A stretch of 64,000 bases of DNA from Lanius collurio (taxonomy: Eukaryota; Chordata; Aves; Passeriformes; Laniidae): assembly GCA_020086605.1 (NCBI GenBank), contig JACBWW010000004.1:28925047-28989046 (forward strand), read 5' to 3'. Each line of letters starts with the position of its first letter. Position 1 is the stretch's first letter. The notes under the pieces are model-generated. The model made no database searches. It had not been told where the DNA came from and was given only the letters and a program-made list of their open reading frames with translations. The translations under genes were made by a program, and so were the position numbers. Below, one piece after another: positions 1 through 10,060 of this stretch.

Positions 1-3000
1 AAAACTCTCTGGCAAGCTGTAGATGAATTACATGCCAAATTCAGATATGCATGTTGGCAAAATGCTTCTACACCAGCTCCTTGTTGCCAGCATTGCTTAT
101 GTTATTCATTATATAAGAACTTTTTCCCCCTTTCACTGACAACTATATCTCCTCCAGCAGTCTTTCCAAAGCCTTCATAGAACAGGTTTGCTCAGGACTG
201 AGAGGTGGTCATAAAAAGATTTTACTGAAGCATTCAGAAGCCTTCAGGATGCACAGTTACATCAAGCTTCTAGATCTGTAAAGGTTAAGACAGACATTTC
301 TGTGGTGAAGTCCTGACAAAGAGAGTACCTGGAGAAAGGAAGTTCAACTCTCTTGCTTTACATCTTGCTGCACTCCTAATTGCTTGCTTACATGCAGTTC
401 TCAGTTCAGAACTCTATACATAAATATATTTGTCTTTCTCTTTCTGGCAAACAGTTATATATATAATAAATATTAGACTTTTCATGCTACAATTGCATGA
501 AGTTATTATTTATTAGGAAAATAAAAAAAATCAAAATATTATTGTATTGGTCAGCACTCAACAGCAATTTTGAATGCCTGTAAAATCTGAATAAGGTTTC
601 TTCAAGTCAGACTCAAAATATTTCTGGTATCTGTCTTTAATAACAAATGGAAGAGAATGGCATCACAAGTGAAAAGTGACACTAGAAACATGCTGATTTA
701 CAGTTAAAACATTTTACTGACTCTTTGCAAAATCAAAAGTCTAAACTCAGAGCCTTTTGAACTGCTATCCAGAGGACAAAGACATCAAAAAGAGAAAAAA
801 AGAAACCAAAATTACTTGGCCCGCTATTTACTTACAGAAAAGGTAAATGCATAAATAGATTTCATAACTACTGTTAATCAGATTTCTTAAAACTTTTCAC
901 ATCATATGTTGCTATTAAGAAGTTTTCCCATGGAGTTATATCAAATATCTTACAAGTAAACAGTCTCTCAGCCTTTGAGACTCCTAACAGATTTTATGAT
1001 ACTTTGATAGACAGTACAGCAGCATGTTATGATTACCCATGCTCCATGAAATTGTGTATTCCTCCTCCTGATTTTGTACTTCTCACATCAAACAAGATTA
1101 CATGATACAAAGATTTGTGATGCATTTGATAACTACTGAGAACAAGTCAATTCTGATGGATCCAAAATCTCACAGTAATCTAAGGTCAACTAAACTGATG
1201 GGAACTTATATTCCTTTCTGTCTAGAAACAGGAGAGAAATTTGTATTTGCACTCTAGCGATTGCAGATGAGCTTGTAATAAGGAGACATAGAAATAAATG
1301 AGTGTTGAAACATATGACCACATCATTCAAGTTAAGCTTAAAAAGTAATTGTCACACTAAATGTCACTACTTCCCAAAGCTGTCAACAGCCATGTCATAA
1401 TGTCATCACCACCTGAAAAACAATTTAAGCAACATTTAACAGAGGTGAACACCAACATTGCTTCTATCATACTTCATTTATTGCCCTCCATAAAAGACAT
1501 TTCAGGGCAAAACATAGTAACATATTGTTGTTATTTGTTACCACAGCAAACCAATTTTCAAAGCCACTGCATCAAGTCTATTTAAAGTCTACACATCCTC
1601 CTAACAGCACAGCTGTCCAGGTGTCTCACTTTAACAGAAAACTCATTATCACTTCAACCAACCACTGTCCAGATGCAACAAAAATAATTAAGATATCCAC
1701 AGAAAACAAACATTACTATGGTTCCCAGCACACATACAGTATGGTAGGAGTAGGATAAATTGCAACCTGTGTAGAAAATTGTTTGCTAGTATGGAAAGTT
1801 TCCACTACCTTCTCTTTTATCAATTCCTATACTTTAGTGGCTGTTTGCCTCCGCCTTGGAAGCTACTCTTCCTGTTGAATGCAAATGTCTCCCTCTTCCC
1901 AGACACCTAGATCCCCATGAAACTTTGGTGGTGGCATATTCCACATCCTAGAATCTTTTAAAAGCTCCCTACACTTCTGAAATGCTGTCCCTTTTTCATC
2001 CATCTATTCTCTTGTACATCTTTGTCTTTGAGAATTTCTACACCTGTTCATTCCTCAGTTTTACTCTTCTCATACCCCACTGAGACATAAAAATTCAACA
2101 AAATAATAACATTAACTGTGTTGGAAGTGTGTTCCCTTCTAATTCCAATTCAGCTATTCTAGAAATACTTCTGACTTAATGTCAGTTCCACCAGAAAGAA
2201 AAAGTTACCCAATGTGTTGGACCACAGAGGATTTGTGGCAAACAAGACACTTTAGCAGTCCCTTCATCCTCATACAAGAGAACAAGAAGTGTTAAGTCAC
2301 AGGCAAATAATACCCAAGAAAAGGCAAGTCTTAAGTGACTGAAACCAGGAAAGGTACAAACCCACAATCTCCATTACCCAAACCTATCTCTTTCCACAAG
2401 AGGGAAGAAAGGAGGGAGGTGCAGGTGTATGGACAGGTATAAAAGGAGAAAGCAAAGAAAATGTGAATATATAGTTTTTATGCTTTGTAGAAAGGAACTA
2501 TGATTCATCAGACATAAACTGCATATACATTATGCAGCATAAGTTACAAGTCTGAGAATTACAGGAAACTTCAGGTCTGTAGCATTTGTTATGTGTAGTA
2601 GATCACCAAATGAAGACTAATTAAAACACTTTCAGTTTATGGTGAATTTATTGTGCATGTACATCAATTCTACAACAACTGAGGCAGAAGCCACATTCTT
2701 AACATAATATACAGCATATACCAAGAGAAACAGGTTTACTACATATCCAGAAAACCTGGATACATGGATTCATATGAAAATACCTTAGTCAACAAGGCTC
2801 CACATGTGGATTTTCTGGAAATTGAAGATCCACAGAGAATTTATAATTTTTCAGTCCATGGTGTCAAAAACAGTAAGTTTGGCATCTACAATGAGGAAAT
2901 AGCTTTACTTTCATCTTATTTTGCAGATTCTGATTAGAACTGTATGACTGACAATTTGAAAAGTAAAAGTTTGTGTGACCCAGCTAAGAACTACACAATG

Positions 3001-3439
3001 TCATTGTACAGTTACTTTTTCAGAAAGGAACCACATTTTAAAAGATTTAATTAGTCAAGTACTTCAGTGCTCATTACAGGAGCAGGGTCAAACCTGCTTC
3101 TACAATCAAAACCAGAGACAGGAAGAGAAGTCTCTTCATTTTAGAACTAAAATAGTTTGAAGGGGGCCATATCCATGCGAAAAATAAATCTATTCCAAAC
3201 ACTATCTGCATAGCACAAATCACACGTGAGCTCCTGTGTACTAACAAAAGCACATCAAGATCATACCAGTCAGGACTGAAAAACTGCAGTTTTAAAGTGC
3301 ATTAACCTTGCTTATTGTGGACAAAGCTCAAGACCACTACTCCCCTTTATCTCCAGTATACCAGGTCGATCTGCTAAAGAACCTACATGGCAAGTGGGCA
3401 ATACTTCTATATCATAACCTTAAAGATTAGTTCTATTGC

Positions 3440-4480
3440 TTGTGTCAACTCCAGAAATTGCATGAATCACAGAAAGCAGGATTGGATGGTATTTCTAGAA
3501 GTTGATCACTTAGCTGGCCCTGGCCAAAGGCAAAAGACCAAGCTCTGTCAGAATTATTCCCAGAAGATAAGTCTCTAGTTTGCTTTTAAAAAAAACACTG
3601 CTGAGGTAGATTTCATACCTTCCTCGGGCGGCCTATTTCAGTTCTTCATTATCCTTGCCGTTAGGCAGATTACCCCATTATATCAAGCCTGAGGGCGCAG
3701 TGTGACATTACATATAATCCCACTCCCCCTTGCCCCATGCTCCTGCTATTTTCCCTTCTGTTGGATTCAGAGGCCATTCAGGCAGGCGTAAGTTAAAGAA
3801 GTTGATCTGACAGAAAATCAACTGACAGACAAACAGCCTCTTCCTACTTATTCCATAAACCTGATCAGATTCTTCCATCATACCAGTTTCAGACTTAAAT
3901 TACAAAAGTACCACAGTGCAAACAACAAAGAGGAGAAGTAAGTGAATGAGTTACAGGATAAAGGGAAAATGCAAGATAAAACAGCATCCTAAAATCTTTC
4001 TCCCTATAATTTGAGACCATTTCTTTGTCCTATTCCCAGTAGACAAAAAAGAGTTTACAACTTCATGTAATAATAATTAAAAATACCTTTATGCAGCTCA
4101 AGACTTGCATTGCTACTCAGCTGTTCTTTCTGTAGACTAAACTCACCCCTTTCTTTTATTGTTTCATTCTTCTAGGCCTCTGATCATTCTTCATGCCCCC
4201 TCTTCTGAATTTTCTCAGTTTGGGCATATCTTTCTCAAAACACAGTGCCCAAAATTGAGCACAGCACTCCATTTGAGGCCCCAACAGAACCACAGCAGGT
4301 TTACTTCACGTGCTTTGTCATGTCTGACAGTATTTGTGCTGTGATATTTATGCTTTTGGATCCTTTTCTACATGACTGTGGTCTAGTCTCCACAGTGTAT
4401 TTGTAGAGACGACCATTTTTATTCACATGCTGTAGGTTGCACTTGTCCCTATCAAAACACGACATTTTTTTCCCCATGTA
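3440..4480 (-). repeat. Degraded CR1 LINE fragment, minus orientation
   Basis: Read on the plus strand this resembles the reverse complement of an old CR1 3' end. Around 3460-3560 there are remnants of the terminal 'gaatcacagaa...ggttgga' region. Around 3610-3700 a block resembles the usual 'cctccctgggcagcctgttccagt...attacccc' segment. At about 4170-4290 there is a recognisable 'gcccctcttctgaattttctcagtttg...gcccaaaattgagcacagcactccatttgaggcc' type segment (quoted in parts), and near 4430-4460 a 'gcacttgtccct' segment. Divergence is high and there are indels, so the boundaries are approximate. The match is to remembered CR1 consensus, not to a search. Confidence 0.55.
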
Positions 4481-5873
4481 ATATATCTTAATTAACTTGA
4501 ACTTCAACTCTTACCCCCTGAAATTACTGCTGCCGTATCCTATCTTTCCTGAGAAACTTTATAATTTCTCAAACATTAATTAAAACATGATGTAGTAACT
4601 GAACCTAATATCCGTCCTCACGCAGAATTCTGCTTGGTACAGCGCCACTAAGATCAAACTGTCCCGCCTTCAAACATACTTGATACACAATCCCCTTATT
4701 CAGAGGTAATACTCCACAACCTTTGCTAAAGTCACCCCATTCCCCTGTTTTAGGCTCATGTTCCTTCAGATTTACATAACAAGTAAATGACAGATGAATT
4801 TCCAATAGTTTATTGCATCCTCACAGATTTAGGATCATAGAGCAGCTATTAATTTTTGCATTATCTGGTAGGAGAGGAAGAAAAGCCAAGAGAAAAAGAA
4901 CACTGGCATGGATTAAGTAAGCCCCTGATTACAGTACTTCCCAGAAGCCATCTTGAAATGCAGTTTAAAGTACGCAAAAAAAAAGTGGGAGGTTCTGATA
5001 AAGGCACTCATGTTTGTAAAAGATAGCAGGCATGAAAAATGACACTCAGATAAACAAACAGGAAAACACATCCACCAAACCTAAGGATGGGAGAAAGACT
5101 ATTGCACAGACCAAGTAAAACTGATTTTTAAGTCAAATTGCCAGAGATGCTTGGTAAATGTGAGGGAAGAAGTTAGTTGCATACCATTGCATGGTGATTT
5201 TAATTACCATGCATGGACAGTCACATGTTTCTCAAACCGTTAAAAGAAAAAAACACTATCTAGTACATAAAGTGTTACATTTTCCCCAATAGAATTTTTC
5301 AACTCTATCCTATTAAAGCAAGTTTTAACCAATTTCCACCCACTTACACTTTTTTATATGTTAAGCTTTCCTCTTCTCGTGTCATTCAACAGGTAGTTCT
5401 TCCTACTTGTCACACTGCATCTTCTCCTCAGTGTCCACTTCCTCTTCCAATTAAATAATTTTTTAAAAATCTTGTCCTTATGTCAGTTCCTTCTTCTAGC
5501 ACTCCTGTCCCAAAATATTAATCTCTCTCCTTCTGCCCCTCTATAAAGTGACACTTGAGTTTCACACAAGTGCAGACTGGCCCCAATTCAATTTGTGGAC
5601 CTCAAATTTTTTACTTTGAAATGTGGTTAAGAACAAAAATAAAAACTATTAAACATGTACTTTCCAATACAAGACTTAAAGAAGTTAAGATACCAAAAAG
5701 TTTCAAACATGCTTTCAGAGGGCCTGCTGAGGCTTGTCTACACCAAAGTTCTCTCCAAAATCCTAACAGGAAAATTATCTTTAACTGCAATATAAACCCT
5801 GTTTAAGCAGTTTGAATTGTTTACTGAAACAGTAATCATTAGCCTTACAGACTTGCTTCTGTGAGACACATTT

Positions 5874-5898
5874 AAAAAAAAAAAAAAAAAAAAAAAAA
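5874..5898 (+). repeat. Poly-A run
   Basis: An uninterrupted run of 25 adenines within DCAF5 intron 1. It could be a simple homopolymer or the tail of an unrecognised retrocopy; the 300 bases before it match no gene I know. Confidence 0.95.
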
Positions 5899-7256
5899 GC
5901 AGGACACATACCTAAGGAAAGCATTCCAGCCAAGTGATGAGAACAGCACTAACTTGGATGCAGGCTACTATTTCAATGGCATTGGTATAGCTGCTATGAA
6001 TGCACTGTATCAGCTATACTTAAAACAGCTCTGACAAAGTCTAAGTTGTTAACAAATCACTCAGCCAAAGCAGACTTCTCTAGGTTAAGGCACATATTAA
6101 AACTGAACAACTGAAAATACCGCTTACACTCTCCCTTTTCATGCATTCCAATATGTCAACTCTCTTAGCTGCTCCAAGTGCAGTTGGAAGCATCCAACAT
6201 CTCATCCTTACTTCTGTATGCTGACCATTTTGAGGAAAAAGAGACTCTCATGCCACCAATTCTAAGGCTTTATCTGCATTTGGAAGTCTTTTGAAGCAAC
6301 TCTTCTACAAAACTTCAGTGTAGAGGCAGTTTATACTCTTCCTTTACCTTTCCTCATTGCTTTTCTTCCTGCTGTTGCTACTTCTCAGAGCTTCAAGATC
6401 AAGTACGGCCTTTAAAAGGAGTGCTTGTGCTTTGAGTGTAATTTTAATGAAGTTTAGTCTTATAATGGTGTGAAATTTAACAGAGTAACTATAAATCTTT
6501 GGACTTTTAATTTCTTGTTCTTGACTGAAGCACAAAGCACCTGCCTGATGTTGCTATGGAAGATAAAGCATTCTAGATACTACACTCATGGATAACATTA
6601 AAGTTTTTAAAAAGAAAGTTACCATAATTGCAGCTCTTCATTTTCTCAGAACATCAGTAGAAGGTCAGACTTAAGGTTACCTGTTCTTGGTTATCTCAAA
6701 TTTGTGTACTGGTAGCACGTGTAATTTTTTTTTTTTTAGGAGGGTAGAACTCTAGTAGCATTTATATACCACATATGGAGGAAAACCTTACCCTCTTTGA
6801 ACATTCTGAAGCTTTATGAAAAGTCAGGAAATTGAAAACTCAACATTGCTTGAAAGCCTTCCTTTTACACACCCTTTTCTCTATATCCACTAGATGTGAA
6901 TTCTGCTTTCATTCTCTCACTGCACCTACCTCGATTCAGGTAGTTTGGACAAAATTAATTCTTAAACGTCCTTTCCAGCCCTGGACTGTTTATGCCTCTG
7001 CCTAAAGAATGGATGTCAACATAGGTAAGTACATTGATGTTGAGCAATAAGAAAGGAAAATACCAGTGGTGTTTCCATCATTAAGGAAAACAAAAAAAAA
7101 GAAACAACAGATACACTTGGGCTCTCTGTAACACTTTAGAAGTAAAAATACATCGCTCTGCTTTCTACTGGACAAGTAGAAGCCAGCATGACAACTGGCA
7201 CAAATGGGAACTTTAGAATAGGTGAATCAGCATTCCCTTGCAATATACATTCATGT

Positions 7257-7297
7257 TTATATACATACATACGTATGCACGTATACACACATATATT
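7257..7297. repeat. Alternating purine-pyrimidine (TA/CA/CG) tract
   Basis: About 40 bases made of TATA, CATA, CGTATG and CACA steps. The near-perfect purine-pyrimidine alternation is the composition that favours Z-DNA. It lies in DCAF5 intron 1, roughly 400 bp from the start of the CpG island. Confidence 0.7.
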
Positions 7298-9155
7298 CAC
7301 AAGATAAACGGATGCATATCTCAGAAGTTGCATGTGCATAAAGATAAGAGAATCCCTAACAGTAACACTAAGATCCTTCATGGACACTTACTACAAAAAT
7401 CCCTGGACATATGCCTGTAAGTTTCTTCGGGTAAGAATGTTAAATTTAAGAAGGTTTCAGTGTATCAGCTTCCACTGTATGTTTATACAGGATTTCTATT
7501 CTGCCCTTGCTTAAAAGTAACCAGTCATAAAAACTTTTTATTGAATAGTCTTTGAAAGTAGTATTGATACCATTGCATGATACAGTTCACCTCTGCCCAG
7601 ACACCACGGCAAGGCAGTAAAGTGTCCGCTCAGCCATGTCCCCATCACATTCCTCAGTAGCCTCTGTCGCTATTTACAAGGTGGCCAGGCAAAACCGAGG
7701 CCCTCCTTGCCAGGCCAGCGCCCTCGTGGCAAGCGGAGACCCAAAGCTTGCCAAGGCCTGGGGCCAAGGACCTCTGCGATTCCCCCGAGGGCAGCTGCCC
7801 CACACAACTGGGAACAGGCCTTTCTGGCTGCTGCCCGTCTCCTGGCCGCAGTCCCAGCCACGGGAGAGAAACGAAATGAGGGCCGCTCCCTCCAGTCCGC
7901 TTTCCCCGGGGGCGGGGGGTGGCCAGGATACGACGCCCCCCGACCGCGGCCTGCAATGGACACCGCGCTCGGCGGCCCGGCCCTGCCCGGGGAGGCGCGA
8001 TACGAGAGGCCCCTCCGCGGCCGGCAGCCCCCTCCCCGCCGCTCGAAGGTCTCTGACCCCTCGTAGAGGAGCCCCGGGTCCCAGGGCTCGGCGGAAGAGG
8101 AGCGCCGTGACCCCTCAGTGCCCGAGCTCCTGGGCGCCGCGGGCGGGATCGGCCCGCGATTCCCCGGCCTGTCGCTAAGAGCCGCCCGAGGAGACCGCGG
8201 CCTGCAGCGCCCGGCCAGGCCCCGGCCTCAAGTTGCCTCCTTCCCCTGCCGCCCCTCGGAGCCCGGAGGCGGGGAAGCAGGAAGAGGCACCTGCGCCAAG
8301 CGCTGCTGGGGTGGGGGGAGGTGGGCAGCCGGCCGCCAAGCCCCGCAGCCCCTCCCTGGCTGGGGGTGCAGAGCCTTTCCCCGTCCTCGGTGTCGCAGCT
8401 GATGTCAAGCCCTCGCCTCCCTCCTACCTGACAGCATCCCCCACCCCTATGGCTCCCTCAGCCCTGGGCAGGCAACAGAAGGGACCTGAAGCCAAAAACC
8501 ATCACCACAAATATATCCCCCTCTTCCACAAACGCGCCCTGCAAGAAGAGGGAGGAGGAACAAAACAAAACCCGACTCCCTTCCCCCAAAAGAAGATGGG
8601 GTGGGGGTGGCCTCAAAGTGACCAGTCCCTCGATTAAACCGATCCGGTTCCCGCTCGATGCCGAGCGGCACTGCAGCCCCCCCGGCCACAGTCGGGCCCG
8701 CCACCCGCTCCTGGCAGCTATCGCTGACCCCCGGCCTGGGGCACGGCGCTGACAAATGTCACCCGGTGCCCACGATGCGCGCCGCGGGGCGGCTTCTTCT
8801 CCATCGTCGTCCCCCCAAAATAAGAAAATCCCCTTTTACGAGGAAAGACACACGAGCCACCAAATAAAAGGGCATCCCTAGCTTCCACCCCCAGCGCCCG
8901 GGAAACACTCTCGTAAAAACTTTGTCCAGGGCTCCCCCCCCACCCCCATAATAGTAGAATTCAAAACCTGTCAACCATTTTAGATCCCTACTTGAGAAAA
9001 CATCATTCCCGGGCACCGGTGGATTTGGGAAACGGCTCTGAGGAGCGCTGCCGCGGCTCCCCTCCCCCGGGCCGCAGGGGAGGCGGCCAGGGAGGAAGAT
9101 GCTTCCTGGGGAGGGGGTGGCGGGAGGGGGCGAGGGACGGGAGCGTTCGCTTTAC

Positions 9156-9369
9156 CTGAGACCAGCCACTGGCCTCCATTGTTGGAGAATTCAATGGCAT
9201 TGACACAGCCGAAGTGGCCCAGGAGGTCCTTCTTGTAGAGGTTCCTGCAGCCCCGCAGGCGTCTTCGCTGGAAGTCTTGGGTGAGCAGGGGGTCCCCCTC
9301 CAAGCCCCGCTGGGACAGGAACCCCACCACCGACCGCATGCTGCCCCCCCGGCTGCCTCTCCTCCTCAT
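9156..9369 (-). CDS. DCAF5: DCAF5 coding exon 1 (N-terminal part)
   Basis: DCAF5 is a WD40-repeat substrate receptor for the CUL4-DDB1 ubiquitin ligase. Translated from the ATG at 9369, the exon gives 71 codons plus one base. The stretch from residue 11 (MRSVVGFLSQRG) through LLTQDFQRRRLRG (28-40) and NLYKKDLLGHFGCVNAIEF (43-61) agrees almost exactly with the vertebrate DCAF5 N terminus as I recall it. Residues 51-72 form the first WD40 blade (GH...SNNGGQWLVSG). The exon ends at a good donor: CTCAG|GTAAAG on the minus strand (GT at 9155-9154), phase 1, with the last glycine split. I chose the upstream ATG because the human protein also carries a short basic extension before MRSVV. The in-frame ATG at 9339 is the alternative start. 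The rest of the gene lies left of the window. Confidence 0.95.
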
Positions 9370-9398
9370 GCTGCCGGCCTGCGCCGCTCCCCGCCGCT

Positions 9399-9453
9399 CC
9401 TTCCCCCCCCGCCCCTTCCCCCCGCGGCCCCCCCCCCTCCCCCGCTTCCCCCC
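9399..9453 (-). promoter_or_regulatory. DCAF5: G-run block upstream of the DCAF5 start (G-quadruplex-prone)
   Basis: On the minus (mRNA-sense) strand, 30-84 nt upstream of the DCAF5 ATG, there are at least six runs of four to nine guanines separated by one to four bases (GGGGGGAAGCGGGGGAGG begins the block). This exceeds the usual four-run G-quadruplex pattern. If transcription starts upstream, the block sits in the 5' UTR and could form an RNA quadruplex close to the start codon; otherwise it is a core-promoter DNA element. The run pattern is seen directly; folding and function are inferred. Confidence 0.65.
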
Positions 9454-9478
9454 TTGTTATGGTTATGATGATTTTTCT

Positions 9479-9490
9479 TTAGCCAGCCAT
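9479..9490 (-). other. DCAF5: Minimal upstream ORF (Met-Ala-Gly-stop)
   Basis: On the minus strand an ATG at 9490 sits in a strong initiation context (GCCATGG, with G at -3 and +4) and is followed by GCT GGC TAA. It lies about 120 nt upstream of the DCAF5 ATG and terminates well before it. If the transcription start is further upstream, it could lower initiation at the main start, with reinitiation required. Whether it is transcribed is unknown. Confidence 0.5.
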
Positions 9491-9641
9491 GGCAGAGAGG
9501 TGTTAGACACTCCGCCGCTTCCTGATCCCGCTGGCTCCTCCCCGCTTCCCTCAGCAGCTGATCCTCAGCTGCAGCCCGCGCCTCCCGGCCCGGCTCTAGC
9601 GTGGCGCCGCCGCCGGTTAACTCGCTCCTGGAGCGGCATGG

Positions 9642-9868
9642 GGGGACAGACACACTCGCCCCTGCGGGGACCTGCAGGGGGACGGTAACGTTCGCCACTA
9701 AGGGAACGGACACGTTCGCCACTCCAAGGACCTCCTGTGGCAAGGACACATTCGCCGCTGCGGGGACTTGCAGGGGGACGGACACACTCGCCGCTCTGGG
9801 GACGTTTTAGGGGCGGGACACGTTGGCCCTCGGAGGACCTGCCGGGGAACGGACACACCCGTCACTCG
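9642..9868. repeat. GC-rich minisatellite, about seven diverged units
   Basis: The core GGACACA-TTCGCC-CTGCGGGGACCTGCAG recurs about seven times (core beginnings near 9644, 9680, 9704, 9740, 9776, 9811 and 9845). Spacing is mostly 33-37 bp, with one short unit of about 25 bp. Units share 'gacac(a/g)(c/t)tcgcc' and a 'ggggac(c/t)tgcagg' end. It lies 270-500 bp upstream of the DCAF5 ATG, in the CpG island. Because most periods are close to multiples of three, long open frames with repeated NVSVPLQVP-like peptides appear on the minus strand; I regard these as artefacts. Confidence 0.8.
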
Positions 9869-10060
9869 GAGCAGCCGCGGGAGGACGCGTCCCGCCGCCG
9901 GGCCGGCTGAGCTACCTGTGCCGCCTGCGGCCCCGCGGCCGGCAGGGAAGGTGGCGGCGGGCGGGCAGGTGCTCCCGCGGAGCGATGAATGAGAAGGGAG
10001 CGCTCCGGAGCCACGGCCTTGCGATCCTGCAGGCAACGCGCACTGGAGGGAAGATGAGTG

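Larger units (their letters stand above)
1..9155 (-). other. DCAF5: DCAF5 intron 1 (5' part)
   Basis: This stretch follows the DCAF5 exon 1 splice donor on the minus strand, so it is the 5' part of intron 1; the intron runs off the left edge. I looked for the next DCAF5 exon, which continues the WD40 propeller, and saw no matching minus-strand reading frame. The DNA is AT-rich up to about 7.6 kb and then becomes a CpG island. Apart from a degraded CR1 (about 3.44-4.48 kb), a poly-A run and an alternating purine-pyrimidine run, I recognise nothing in it. The reading frames present are short and unlike known proteins. Confidence 0.8.
7640..10060. promoter_or_regulatory. DCAF5: CpG island promoter of DCAF5
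   Basis: Base composition changes abruptly from AT-rich intron to GC-rich DNA dense in CpG at about 7.64 kb and returns to AT-rich at about 10.06 kb. DCAF5 coding exon 1 lies inside the island, so the promoter must be within or just upstream of roughly 9.4-10.0 kb on the minus strand. No clear TATA box is visible, as expected for a housekeeping CpG promoter. The island extends about 1.5 kb into intron 1. The many long reading frames in it on both strands come from its GC content and show no family resemblance. The exact start of transcription cannot be read from the sequence. Confidence 0.85.

Noticed and set aside
7636..8178. 180-codon plus-strand open frame in the DCAF5 CpG island, with overlapping frames on both strands
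   Set aside because: Composition-driven (Pro, Arg, Gly, Ala rich), open in several frames at once, no family resemblance and no splice context.
1..9155. Search for DCAF5 exon 2
   Set aside because: No minus-strand frame with the expected continuation of the first WD40 blades was found; the exon must lie left of the window.
9366..9858. Minus-strand frames with repeated NVSVPLQVP-like peptides upstream of DCAF5
   Set aside because: They are translations of the minisatellite; frames change between units and none joins the DCAF5 frame.
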